Source: Pseudolysinimonas_A sp039912695 (GTDB lineage Bacteria > Actinomycetota > Actinomycetes > Actinomycetales > Microbacteriaceae). From it: a stretch of 64,000 nucleotides of DNA. Shown in pieces: positions 32,989-41,124 of this stretch. The DNA is taken from positions 46,653-110,652 of the forward strand of contig NZ_JBDSPJ010000017.1 in the NCBI RefSeq assembly GCF_039912695.1, in the 5' to 3' direction. Made by a program: the position numbers and the translations under genes. The notes under the pieces were generated by a model. It saw only the letters and a program-made list of their open reading frames with translations. It did no database searches and was not told the DNA's origin. The stretch's first letter is position 1, and the number at the start of each line of letters is the position of its first letter.

Positions 32989-34140
32989 GTGGACATCCCG
33001 CAAAATCACGTCCGGCGACGCACCGTCGTCGCGGCCGCGGTGACACCGCTGGCGTCCATCCTCGGCTCGGGCTTGCTGATCATCGTTCCCGTTCTGGAGC
33101 GCACGCTCGGCGCCCTGGCAGTGTTCGGGGCCATCGCCATCTGCGCGGTTGCGTGGATGCTGGGCACCGTCATCCGACACAACCTGATCGTCGTCGAGGC
33201 GCGCCAGGCGGCGAAGACACTCGACCTCGCGACCGCCCGCCTCGGCCGTCTTGCAGACGCCGTCATCGTCATCGCCTACGTGATCTCGGTCGCCTTGTAT
33301 GTGCGGATCATGGCCGAGTACCTGGTCGCGTTCTTCATTTCGGGTGGCTCACCAGCAGTCGAGGCGCTCGTCGCGTGCGTGTCGATCGCCGTGATCATCC
33401 TGATCGGGATGCTCCGCGGCTTTCGCGGCCTCGATCGCCTCGACCGCATCGCGCTCTCCGTTGTGCTGGTGCTGACCGCGGTGCTCGGCTCGGTGCTGAT
33501 TGCGAGCGACGTCGGCGGTTTCGCCACCGGTGCGGTGACCGTGCCACCCATCCCCGCACTCCCGATCGGGCAGATCTTCATGGTGCTGGGTGGAATCGTC
33601 ATCACCGTCCAAGGATTCGAGACGGTGCGCTACCTCGGCGCCGACTTTGACGTCGCCACCCGTGTCCGCGCTTCCCGTCTCGCGCAGGCGATCGCTTCGT
33701 TCATTTACATCGGTTTCGTCGCGGTCGCGACACCGCTCATGGGTTTGGGTACCGCCGCAGGAGCCGACACCACCCTCCTCGACATCACCGCCCGCGTCGC
33801 GCCGTGGCTCGCACTCCCCCTGGTGATCTCGGCCGTGCTCAGCCAGTTCAGCGCCGCTATCGCTGATACCGAGGCGGCCGACGGAAACCTCAACGGGCTC
33901 AACGCCTGGTTCCACGGGCGACGCCCGTATCTGATCACCGGTCTGGCCGCGATTGCGATTGCCGCCACGATCCCCACCCTGACGATCGTCGCGATCGCCT
34001 CGCGTGCCTTCGCCGCCTACTACGCCCTTCAGTGCGTGATCGCGCTGCGCACTTCACGCCGGTGGCCCCACAGGGTTGGCTTCGGCATCCTCGCTCTCGC
34101 GATGCTCGCGGTCACCCTATTCGCGCTGCCAGCGGGGTGA
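32989..34140 (+). CDS. Multi-pass membrane transporter, APC-superfamily-like
   Basis: 383 residues with about 10 or 11 hydrophobic segments covering nearly all of the protein from residue 12. Short charged loops such as VRRRT and GFRGLDRLDR are consistent with the positive-inside rule. The G-S-G-L segment (LGSGLLIIVP) near 25 resembles the TM1 unwound motif of amino-acid transporters, but I cannot assign a specific family or substrate. GTG start at 32989. The 3' end overlaps mgtA by 29 bases. Confidence 0.65.
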   Translation: MDIPQNHVRRRTVVAAAVTPLASILGSGLLIIVPVLERTLGALAVFGAIAICAVAWMLGTVIRHNLIVVEARQAAKTLDLATARLGRLADAVIVIAYVISVALYVRIMAEYLVAFFISGGSPAVEALVACVSIAVIILIGMLRGFRGLDRLDRIALSVVLVLTAVLGSVLIASDVGGFATGAVTVPPIPALPIGQIFMVLGGIVITVQGFETVRYLGADFDVATRVRASRLAQAIASFIYIGFVAVATPLMGLGTAAGADTTLLDITARVAPWLALPLVISAVLSQFSAAIADTEAADGNLNGLNAWFHGRRPYLITGLAAIAIAATIPTLTIVAIASRAFAAYYALQCVIALRTSRRWPHRVGFGILALAMLAVTLFALPAG

Positions 34141-36703
34141 CTCTGGCGTTCGACCGATGCCAGAACACGCGCTTGAGCAGCTCCGTGGCGGCGATGTAGC
34201 CGAGCGTGACGAGAAACACCAGGCCGAGCAGTTCGAGCGGGATCGGCACGAGCGAGAGCACCGGCGCGAGCGGCGAGTACGGGATGGCGACCGCCACGAG
34301 TGCGACCGCGATGCTCGAGAGCACGACCCAACGCCCGGGAGCGCTTCGGTAGAACGGTCCACGCGTGCGCAGTGCGAACAGCACTCCGACCTCGGTGAGG
34401 ATCGAGGCGACGAACCAGGCGCTGCGAAATTCGGGCGCTGCTGCGTGGAAGCCGAAGTGCAGGATGGCGAAGGTCACCAGGTCAAACACCGAGCTGAGTG
34501 TGCCGAATGCCAAGAGGTAGTTGCGGATCAGGCGAACATTCCAGCGCTGAGGGGATCGCACCTGCGCGTCGTCAACGGAGTCAGTCGCGATGGTCGTCGC
34601 CGGCAGGTCGGTGAGCAGGTTGATCAACAGGATCTGCCCGGCGAGCAAAGGCAGGAAAGGCAGCAGCAGGGCCGCAAGCGCCATGCTCAGCATGTTGCCG
34701 AAGTTCGCGCTCGTGGTCATGTAGATGTACTTCATCGTGTTCGCAAAGGTCCGGCGGCCCTGTCGCACCCCGTCGAGGATGACCCTCAGGTCTTTATCGA
34801 GCAGCACGATCGCGGCCGACTGTTTGGCGACCGGTACGGCCGTGTCCACGCTGATCCCGATGTCGGCAGCGTGGAGCGGCGGCGCGTCGTTGATCCCGTC
34901 ACCTAGGTAGCCGACGACCGCACCCCCGGCGCGGAACGCTCGCACGACACGTTCTTTTTGCACCGGATCGAGTTCGCTGAATACGTAAACGTTCTTGACC
35001 GCGATGGCGAGCGCGGCATCCCCGATCGCATCGATGTCGGGGCCACTGAAGACGGTCGTCGTGTCGAGCCCGACCTGTTCGGCGATATGCGCTGCGACCA
35101 GCCGGTTGTCGCCGGTCACCATGCGAACCGAGACTCCGCTCGCGGCGAGTTCGGCGAGCGTGGCTGCGGCGTCGGGTTTCGCCGGGTCAGCAAAACAGAG
35201 CAGCCCGACCAGGGTCATCTTCGACTCGTCGCCGATCCCAACTGGCCGATCACCCGCGAAGGTTCGTGTCGCGACGCCGAGCACCCGAAATCCCTGTGAG
35301 CTCAAATCGGCGAACCGTTTCTGGATGCCGACCCGCGCACGGGCGATGGGAACCAGGCCTGCTGCAGTCGCGGCATGGGTACACACCGCGATTACCGGGT
35401 CGAGGGCGCCCTTCGTGATGAGCACCGGCTTCTCGCCGGGATGGCGGCGCACCAGCACGCTCATGCGCTTACGCAAGAAGTCGTAGGGCAGCTCGCCGAC
35501 GGCGACGGCGTCGGATGGGGCCGCCAGCCCCTCGACGATCGCCTGGTCGATCGGGTTGCGCCATCCGGTCTGTAGTGCTGCGTTGAGGCTGGCAAGTTCG
35601 GCTACCTCGGCGTCGGCCGTGCCGTCGAGCCTCATCGCGGTGTCGAGGTGGATCTCGCCCGCCGTCATCGTGCCGGTTTTGTCGGAACACAGCACGGTCA
35701 TCGAACCGAAGTCTTCGATCGCGTCGAGGCGTCGTACGATCACCCGCTTGCGCGCCATCATCCGAGCGCCCTGAGCGAGGCTGATGCTGACGATCGCGGG
35801 CAGCAGTTGCGGGGTGAGTCCCACGGCGAGCGCGAGCGAGAACAGCGCCGAGTCGATGAGTGGGCGTTGCAGCACGAGGTTGATGATGAAAATCGCCACG
35901 ACCAGCACGACCATCAGGCGACCCAGCAACAGGCCGAAGGATGTCATCCCCTTCTCGAAGCCGGTCTGCGGGGGCCGCGCCGACAGCCGCGCCGCGATCG
36001 CCGCGATCTGCGTGCTTCGCCCGGTGCGGACGACGAGAAGGGTGCCGGTGCCGCTCGACACGTGAGTGCCTAGGAACACGGCGCCGGTGCGTCCGGTCAG
36101 CACGGTTGCCGCCGGCACGACGCTCGGCTGCTTGTCGACCGGGAACGTCTCGCCGGTGAGCGCCGACTCGTCGACGGTCAACCCGTTCGCCTCGAGCACG
36201 GCACAGTCCCCCGGCACGATGTCGCCCGCCGCGACAACCGCCACGTCACCCGGCACGATCGAACCGAGCGGTACGGCCACTCGCCGACCGCCCCGAAGCA
36301 CCGTGACCGTCACTTCAACGACCGCGAGCAGCGCTTTCATGGCCCGACCGGCACCGCGCTCTTGAACGAATCCGAGCAAACCTGACACGAGCAGGATGAC
36401 GAGGATGATCACCGCATCGGTCCAGTCGCCGAGCACACCCGACAGAATCGTGGCGCCAATCAGGATCAACTCGATCGGACTGAGAAACTGCCGCGCGAGC
36501 AACCGCGCGATCGACACGTCGTCGCGTTCATTCAGAGTGTTCGGACCCACCTGCGTCAGCGTGGCGGCGGCTTCATCCGCGGTCAGTCCGTCAGTGCGGG
36601 AGTGCAGCGCACTCAGCAGATCTGCCGCGGGGACGCTCCAGAAGGCGTCGGGGATGTGACCGCTTGCGACCAAGCCGGCTGCCGCGCGCTGTTGAGTCAT
36701 CAC
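34112..36703 (-). CDS. mgtA: Magnesium-translocating P-type ATPase
   Basis: 863 residues, the normal length for MgtA/MgtB. The phosphorylated Asp is in CSDKTGTMTAGE near 335. TGETFPVDKQ near 183 is the A-domain TGE loop. KGALDPVIAVC is in the nucleotide-binding domain and MVTGDN..GDGINDAPPLHAADIG in the P-domain hinge. About ten membrane segments; the C-terminal ones show the MgtA pattern. Mg2+ is the expected substrate. It lies 26 bases downstream of an aldo/keto reductase on the same strand and might share its transcript. No Mg2+ leader riboswitch is visible in so short a gap. Confidence 0.92.
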   Translation of the reverse strand: MMTQQRAAAGLVASGHIPDAFWSVPAADLLSALHSRTDGLTADEAAATLTQVGPNTLNERDDVSIARLLARQFLSPIELILIGATILSGVLGDWTDAVIILVILLVSGLLGFVQERGAGRAMKALLAVVEVTVTVLRGGRRVAVPLGSIVPGDVAVVAAGDIVPGDCAVLEANGLTVDESALTGETFPVDKQPSVVPAATVLTGRTGAVFLGTHVSSGTGTLLVVRTGRSTQIAAIAARLSARPPQTGFEKGMTSFGLLLGRLMVVLVVAIFIINLVLQRPLIDSALFSLALAVGLTPQLLPAIVSISLAQGARMMARKRVIVRRLDAIEDFGSMTVLCSDKTGTMTAGEIHLDTAMRLDGTADAEVAELASLNAALQTGWRNPIDQAIVEGLAAPSDAVAVGELPYDFLRKRMSVLVRRHPGEKPVLITKGALDPVIAVCTHAATAAGLVPIARARVGIQKRFADLSSQGFRVLGVATRTFAGDRPVGIGDESKMTLVGLLCFADPAKPDAAATLAELAASGVSVRMVTGDNRLVAAHIAEQVGLDTTTVFSGPDIDAIGDAALAIAVKNVYVFSELDPVQKERVVRAFRAGGAVVGYLGDGINDAPPLHAADIGISVDTAVPVAKQSAAIVLLDKDLRVILDGVRQGRRTFANTMKYIYMTTSANFGNMLSMALAALLLPFLPLLAGQILLINLLTDLPATTIATDSVDDAQVRSPQRWNVRLIRNYLLAFGTLSSVFDLVTFAILHFGFHAAAPEFRSAWFVASILTEVGVLFALRTRGPFYRSAPGRWVVLSSIAVALVAVAIPYSPLAPVLSLVPIPLELLGLVFLVTLGYIAATELLKRVFWHRSNARVTPLAARIG

Positions 36704-36729
36704 GGGCTAGCTTGTCAGGCACCGCCGGT

Positions 36730-37581
36730 CTAGGTGAGCGCCGCGAACTCGTCATCTGTCAGGTCGATGAGTGCGGCCGCCGTGTTGTCGTCGAGGTGTT
36801 CGACACTCGACGTGCCGGGAATGGGCAGCATCACCGGCGAGCGCCGCAGCAGCCAGGCGAGAGCGAGCTGCGAGGGGCTCGCGTCATGGCGTTTCGCGGC
36901 ATCCCGAAGTGGCCCATCGTGCTGAGCCAGCTTCCCGGTCGCCAGCGGGAACCACGGAATAAAGGCGATCCCGTTCGCCTCGGCATAGTCAAGGACATCC
37001 TCCGAGTCGCGGTCGGCGAGGTTGTACCGGTTCTGCACCGACACCACATCCACGATCTTCTGCGACTTTCGAATCTCGTCGACCGACACCTCCGAGAGTC
37101 CGAGGTGTCGGATCTTCCCCTCCTTCTGGAGGTCACCGAGTTCGCCGAGCTGATCCTCGAGTGGCACGTGCGGGTCGATGCGGTGCAACTGCAGCAGGTC
37201 GATGCGCTCAAGTCCGAGGTGGCGGAGGTTGAGCTCCACCTGCTGGCGCAGGTACTCGGGACGACCAACGGCAACCCAGCGGCCGGGACCCTGCCGCGTA
37301 AAGCCGACCTTGGTCGCGATCACCAGGTCGTCCGCATACGGGTACAGCGCCTCCCGGATCAGGTGGTCGGCGATGAACGGACCGTACGAGTCAGCGGTGT
37401 CGATCAGCGTGATGCCGAGTTCGACAGTTCGGCGCAGAACCCGGATCGCCTCGTCGTGGTCGCGCGGTGGACCCCAGACGCCCTTACCGGGCAACTGCAT
37501 CACACCGTAGCCGAGGCGGTTGACCGGCAGATCGCCGCCGATCGAGAAGGTTCCGGATGCGGGGGCGGGCTGGGCGGTCAT
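36730..37581 (-). CDS. Aldo/keto reductase
   Basis: 283 residues. The catalytic tetrad is Asp-Tyr in DTADSYG near 61-67, Lys in ATKVGF near 90, and His in LQLHRIDPH near 131. The C-terminal NADPH-binding IPGTSSVEHLDDN is near 253. Oxidises or reduces an aldehyde or ketone with NADP(H); the substrate is unknown. First gene of a probable two-gene unit with mgtA. Confidence 0.92.
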   Translation of the reverse strand: MTAQPAPASGTFSIGGDLPVNRLGYGVMQLPGKGVWGPPRDHDEAIRVLRRTVELGITLIDTADSYGPFIADHLIREALYPYADDLVIATKVGFTRQGPGRWVAVGRPEYLRQQVELNLRHLGLERIDLLQLHRIDPHVPLEDQLGELGDLQKEGKIRHLGLSEVSVDEIRKSQKIVDVVSVQNRYNLADRDSEDVLDYAEANGIAFIPWFPLATGKLAQHDGPLRDAAKRHDASPSQLALAWLLRRSPVMLPIPGTSSVEHLDDNTAAALIDLTDDEFAALT

Positions 37582-37615
37582 GGTGAAGGGAACCAGCGAG
37601 GCGGTTCTGAAATTC

Positions 37616-38077
37616 CTATTCGTCGTCGTCGTCGTCGATGTCTGCGGGTTGGGCGCGACGATTGCTCACCGCGGGGCGTTCACCGATCGCGGTTCCGGCA
37701 ATGATTCCGCTGCCAGGCAGGTGCTTCTCGCGCTCGGCGACGAGCCACGGCGGCCGGTCGGCCAAGAGGTTGCGAATCTCGGTCGTCGTCATCGAGTCGC
37801 TCACCCCCGCCCGGGCCAGTGCCGAGTTCGTGATGCCGAGCCGGTGCGAAACCTCGGCACGCGGATGCGGTCCCTCCTTACGCAGGGTCGCGAGCCACTC
37901 CGGCGGGTCCGCTTGCAGAGCCTCGACGGCATCCCGTGAGATGGGCGTGGACTGAAACTCGGCCGGTGTCGCTGGAAAGTAGACGCCGAGCTTCTGCGCG
38001 GCAGTCTCGGGCTTGAGCAGTTGCTGCTTCGGCGGCTTCGGCTGTTGGCGGCGGTCTTCGCGCGGGGCGTCGGTCAT
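37616..38077 (-). CDS. DUF5997 family protein with an HTH-like segment
   Basis: 153 residues from ATG 38077. PETAAQKLGVYFPATPAEFQSTPISRDAVEALQADPPEWLATLRKEGPHPRAEVSHRLGITNSALARAGVSDSMTTTEIRNLLADRPPWLVAE reads as a compact helical domain; AEVSHRLGITNSALARAG has the spacing of a helix-turn-helix, which I infer. A basic leader (residues 5-25) and an Asp-rich tail (DIDDDDDE) flank it. It is divergent from a gene for a LysR-type effector-binding domain without its own DNA-binding part, 38 bases apart. Confidence 0.7.
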   Translation of the reverse strand: MTDAPREDRRQQPKPPKQQLLKPETAAQKLGVYFPATPAEFQSTPISRDAVEALQADPPEWLATLRKEGPHPRAEVSHRLGITNSALARAGVSDSMTTTEIRNLLADRPPWLVAEREKHLPGSGIIAGTAIGERPAVSNRRAQPADIDDDDDE

Positions 38078-38115
38078 GCTCCCGAGCGTACGTGGCTCGC
38101 GATTAGCCTGGGGCC

Positions 38116-38664
38116 ATGCCCGATCCACTCTTCGTCGCCTTTGTGCCCGGAGTGACCCCCGGCAAATGGGAGCGGGTCTGGCGGGAGCGTCGGCCGATTG
38201 GTCGCCTCGAGCTGGTGCCTCTCCCCCAGTCGGCGGCTTTCGCGGCAATTCACGACGGCCGTGCGCACATGGCGATCCTGCGCGACACCCCGGCGACCGA
38301 TGACCTGAACGCGATTGAGCTCTACCGCGAGCAACCGGTCGTTGTGGCGCCGAAGGGCTCACTTGTGGCGGCGCTCGACGGCGTTGACTTGGCTGACCTC
38401 GCCGACGAGAACGTGTTGCCCATCGACCTGCTGAGCGGGAGCGGTGAGGATGCGGTCGATCTGGTCGCGGCAAATATCGGCGTCGCCGTCATGCCCCAAT
38501 CGGTCGCGCGGATGCTCTCGCGCAAAGACGTCGTCGCCCGACCCTTGCGCGATGCCCCCGAAACCGCGATCTCACTCGTGTGGCCGAAAGATGGGGCGCA
38601 TCCACTCTGCGAAGTGTTTGTCGGAATCGTGCGTGGCCGGACGGCGAACAGTTCCCGCGGTTAG
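38116..38664 (+). CDS. LysR substrate-binding-domain protein lacking the HTH
   Basis: 182 residues. The whole protein is one periplasmic-binding-like domain: LFVAFVPGVTPGKWERVWRERRPIGRLELVPLPQSAAFAAIHDGRAHMAILRD, then VVVAPKGS and VAANIGVAVMPQSVARMLSRKDVVARPL, as in the co-inducer domain of LysR regulators. It lacks the N-terminal winged HTH, so it cannot act as a LysR factor alone. The divergent DUF5997 gene may provide the DNA-binding part. Confidence 0.75.
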   Translation: MPDPLFVAFVPGVTPGKWERVWRERRPIGRLELVPLPQSAAFAAIHDGRAHMAILRDTPATDDLNAIELYREQPVVVAPKGSLVAALDGVDLADLADENVLPIDLLSGSGEDAVDLVAANIGVAVMPQSVARMLSRKDVVARPLRDAPETAISLVWPKDGAHPLCEVFVGIVRGRTANSSRG

Positions 38665-38673
38665 GTTGGGCTC

Positions 38674-38892
38674 ATGAACAACCGTGTCGGGCGCATCGCC
38701 CTGATTGTCGTCGGCGTGATCGCACTGCTCGTCGGTGCGGTGTGGATCGGCCAAGGGCTCAACCTGATCCCCGGCAGTTTCATGACCGGCAGTCAGATGT
38801 GGCTCCAGATCGGGGTGGTCGTCGCCGTGGTTGGCGCCGTCCTGGTGGTTTTCGGCGTTCGTGGGCGCAAGAAGGACCGATCAGAGAAGTAA
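38674..38892 (+). CDS. Small two-helix membrane protein
   Basis: 72 residues with two hydrophobic helices (about 7-27 and 43-63) and a basic C-terminus (RGRKKDRSEK), which should lie in the cytoplasm. The FGVRGRKK tail matches small actinobacterial membrane proteins of unknown function. It starts 9 bases after the LysR-domain gene and is likely co-transcribed. Confidence 0.65.
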   Translation: MNNRVGRIALIVVGVIALLVGAVWIGQGLNLIPGSFMTGSQMWLQIGVVVAVVGAVLVVFGVRGRKKDRSEK

Positions 38893-38944
38893 GCACTGGC
38901 CGCAATCCGTGGCACAAGTGGCTGTGGGCGTTGACGGCGCGGCG

Positions 38945-39520
38945 TCAAACTTTCTCGGCGATATCGAGGACAACCTCGTTGTGTCGCAGGAACGAGGGAA
39001 GGAACGGCGGATCGAATCGAGCGAACCGCGGCTCGCCGATCGAAACCAGACCGGCTGCGGTGAGATCCCGTCTCAGGATGTCTAGATGGCGCCGGAACCG
39101 CGCCTCACTCCAGCGGCCGCTGAACCGGATAGCGGCCACCAGCGCCGCGGGGATCTCGCGGATGTGAACCGCCGGGTTGGTCGGCACCGGTGCCTGATCC
39201 AGCGTGACGTCAGCCGGAAGAACGAAGGCGACTCGATAGCCGTCCATCGAATCGCTTGTCTGCTGCACGACGGGAGCCGTCATCGCCAACTTGACGGACT
39301 CGGGGGGCGCCTCCGACTGCACAACGGGAGCGGTCATGGCGAGACTCTGACGCGCCCGATTGTCGCCGGTGATGTAGCCGAACAGGTAGCGGAAGGCGCG
39401 GTTGCCTGCGTCATCGAACGCGGCATCCACCGTTACCTCTGCCAGCACGTGCGCCGGGTACCGCCGAAGTTCGAAGGTGTCGTAGCGCTGCACCAGGTCG
39501 AACGGCTGCTGCTCGGTCAT
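38945..39520 (-). CDS. SOUL-domain haem-binding protein
   Basis: 191 residues from ATG 39520. SOUL/HEBP features: PFDLVQRYDTFELRRYPAHVLAEVTV, then GNRAFRYLFGYITGDN, SLAMTAPVV twice, and a C-terminal EPRFARFDPPFLPSFLRHNEVVLDI, a close match to the family ending. Thought to bind haem or related tetrapyrroles. Directly upstream on the minus strand lie the tRNA-Pro tail and cassette genes, separated by 78 bases. Confidence 0.88.
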   Translation of the reverse strand: MTEQQPFDLVQRYDTFELRRYPAHVLAEVTVDAAFDDAGNRAFRYLFGYITGDNRARQSLAMTAPVVQSEAPPESVKLAMTAPVVQQTSDSMDGYRVAFVLPADVTLDQAPVPTNPAVHIREIPAALVAAIRFSGRWSEARFRRHLDILRRDLTAAGLVSIGEPRFARFDPPFLPSFLRHNEVVLDIAEKV

Positions 39521-39598
39521 TCTTTGACGGTACTGCGGTGTGCTGTCCGCCGCCGAGCGGGCCGGAGCAGCGACTGTTGTCGCGCTGAGTAAGCCTTG

Positions 39599-39630
39599 GT
39601 CGGGTCTGACAGGATTTGAACCCGCGACCC
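39599..39630 (-). repeat. Degenerate copy of the tRNA-Pro 3' end (copy 3)
   Basis: Aligning with the 3' end of the tRNA-Pro gene (40962 and on) gives 31 matched positions with one inserted base and one mismatch. T-loop TTCAAAT and the T-stem are intact, but the acceptor part is out of register by one base, so it does not form a complete tRNA. It directly follows the stop of the PsbP/Mog1-like gene at 39645. Likely a remnant attachment site. Confidence 0.75.
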
Positions 39631-39644
39631 GCTCGTCTGACCGC

Positions 39645-40064
39645 TTATGCGGCTTCGATGCTCCACAGCATTCGTTCGACGCGCTTGAAGCCGTCATGGT
39701 CATCGCTCGGCGCGGTGCCCGCCGCGATGACGAAGGATTTCTTGAAATAGAAGAAGCCGACCAAGACATCGCGTCGATCGCCATGAATGGTGGCAAACGC
39801 CTTGGGCGTGTCTCCCGCCACGGTCAGCACGGCTAGGCTCTCGGAGTTTTGCATTCCCACGCCCTTCGCCCACTCCCGAACGGCCGCCGTAATGACTTCG
39901 GGAAGCGCGTCCTTCTTTGTTCGGGCCTGATAGACAACGATGTTGATTCGTAGTCCGCTCTCATCACCGGAGCTGAGCGTGTACTCGCGTCCATCGACGG
40001 AGGTTGATCCCCAGCCATCGGGAAGCTCGATCAGGAATGCGTCGGGTACATCGATGTGCGGCAA
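39645..40064 (-). CDS. Mog1/PsbP-like protein of unknown function (cassette 2)
   Basis: 139 residues from TTG 40064; an in-frame TGA precedes it by nine codons and no ATG or GTG lies between, and GGAG sits 8 bases upstream of TTG. Sequence PDAFLIELPDGWGS near the start, then INIVVYQARTKKDALPEVITAAVREWAKG, and GFFYFKKSFVIAAGTAPSDDHDGFKRVERMLWSIE near the end. This pattern (strand, Leu-Pro-x-Gly-Trp turn, helix, strands, final amphipathic helix) resembles the Mog1/PsbP fold; family not proven. Enclosed by tRNA-Pro tail copies 2 and 3. Confidence 0.6.
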   Translation of the reverse strand: MPHIDVPDAFLIELPDGWGSTSVDGREYTLSSGDESGLRINIVVYQARTKKDALPEVITAAVREWAKGVGMQNSESLAVLTVAGDTPKAFATIHGDRRDVLVGFFYFKKSFVIAAGTAPSDDHDGFKRVERMLWSIEAA

Positions 40065-40222
40065 CGGTGTCTCCGGATCCCATCAGTCGAGTGCGGCTAT
40101 TTCAGAATCACCCCGCTCGAGGCTGCGGTCAACTCCCACAACGGGGTGCACTTTTTGGGCGGTCGGCGCGGGCGTTGGGCGCTGGCATGGCGCAGCAACA
40201 GGGGGGGGTGATCCCTGACTGT

Positions 40223-40264
40223 TGTCGGGCTGACAGGATTTGGACCTGCGACCCCCTTACCCCG
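40223..40264 (-). repeat. Degenerate copy of the tRNA-Pro 3' end (copy 2)
   Basis: Identical to the tRNA-Pro 3' region over about 42 bases except for two substitutions (one in the T-stem/loop border, one in the variable region). The 5' half of the tRNA is absent: the sequence beyond 40264 does not match the anticodon or D arms. It lies between the two cassettes. The stretch 40065-40222 upstream of cassette 2 shows no gene; it contains an eight-G run at 40201-40208. Confidence 0.8.
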
Positions 40265-40307
40265 GCCCTGGCGGAGCGTGCCAGCGCGTGCCGGGGAATT
40301 GCCTCTT

Positions 40308-40904
40308 CTATCCGTCGATTCGCTTGAACGAATCGAAGAATGCCTGGCGCTCGTCCGAAGTTCCGCCGAGAGCGATGAGCGCGTAGAAGTGGTTGCCGTC
40401 GCCAGCCACAACAATCTCAGATGGCTGGCCGACGAGATCACTCGGAATCGACGAGCTGCTCCCTGCCGTAAATTCGGCGTGAGCTGCATCGAGGCCGCCG
40501 AGCGTGTAGCTGCTAGCACTGACCTGTCCAGATGGATTCATCGACGACGCCATCCCCATGACCTGGGCCTGGAGATTAGGTGTGTGGTTGAGGATCTGCC
40601 CAGTCGAAGCAAACTCGCCCGACGCCAGTTCGGCGGACGCGTAATACGCGGGCTGATCGGTTTCGTTATTCGCCAAAGGTTCGACGTCGGGTTGTTGCGG
40701 GAAGGTGACGGCGTAGCCCGAAAGTGCGTCCGTGTAGGCGAAGCCCCCGGTTGTGTCGTCGATCGTGTACGGGGATGCGGACGTCTGAGTCGGGGACGGG
40801 GACGGGGCGGCCGTGCTACATCCGGCCAGCGTCAGGAAGGCCACGATGAACGCGGCGCCGAGCGCGATTCGCGGCCCGCGATTGCCGGTCTTGGTTGATT
40901 CCAT
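40308..40904 (-). CDS. Lipoprotein with PsbP/Mog1-like domain (cassette 1)
   Basis: 198 residues from ATG 40904. A signal sequence (GPRIALGAAFIVAFLTLAGC) ends in the lipobox LAGC, so Cys29 should be lipidated. A Ser/Pro/Thr linker (STAAPSPSPTQTSAS) follows, then a globular part: GYAVTFPQQPDVEPL, YYASAELASGEFASTGQILN, ending YALIALGGTSDERQAFFDSFKRIDG. The segment pattern resembles PsbP/Mog1-like domains found in actinobacterial lipoproteins. Its promoter may be shared with or follow the tRNA gene, whose 3' end is 60 bases upstream. Confidence 0.75.
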   Translation of the reverse strand: MESTKTGNRGPRIALGAAFIVAFLTLAGCSTAAPSPSPTQTSASPYTIDDTTGGFAYTDALSGYAVTFPQQPDVEPLANNETDQPAYYASAELASGEFASTGQILNHTPNLQAQVMGMASSMNPSGQVSASSYTLGGLDAAHAEFTAGSSSSIPSDLVGQPSEIVVAGDGNHFYALIALGGTSDERQAFFDSFKRIDG

Positions 40905-40963
40905 GGCCAATTCCAGATCTGTGAAGAAATATCGTTCCGGGGATTTTCGTCCCTCGGCCAGTG

Positions 40964-41037
40964 TCGGGCTGACAGGATTTGAACCTGCGACCCCCTGACC
41001 CCCAGTCAGGTGCGCTACCAAGCTGCGCCACAGCCCG
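40964..41037 (-). tRNA. tRNA-Pro (anticodon GGG)
   Basis: 74 nucleotides. Acceptor stem CGGGCTG pairs with CAGCCCG; D arm GGCGCAGC with GGTAG loop; anticodon arm CCTGA-CTGGGGG-TCAGG with GGG at positions 34-36; T arm GCAGG-TTCAAAT-CCTGT; discriminator A at 40964. CCA is not encoded (ACAC follows). Minus strand. Two partial copies of its 3' half lie downstream at 40223-40264 and 39599-39630. Confidence 0.95.
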
Positions 41038-41124
41038 TGGCATGCGCCGCGAACGGCACGAAGAGCGAGTCTACCGGGTTTCGGAGCGCGCTCGAATGTC
41101 GGTGGTTGGCGCTTTACTGCGTTC

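Noticed and set aside
36704..36729. Magnesium riboswitch upstream of mgtA
   Set aside because: Only 26 bases separate mgtA from the preceding gene on the same strand, too short for an M-box.
39599..39664. A second functional tRNA at copy 3
   Set aside because: Only the T arm and part of the acceptor are present; the acceptor is shifted by one base and no 5' half (acceptor, D arm, anticodon) can be found.
40097..40519. Minus-strand open frame across tail copy 2 and the end of the lipoprotein gene
   Set aside because: It overlaps the lipoprotein coding region in another frame and shows only shadow-type Arg/Ser-rich composition.
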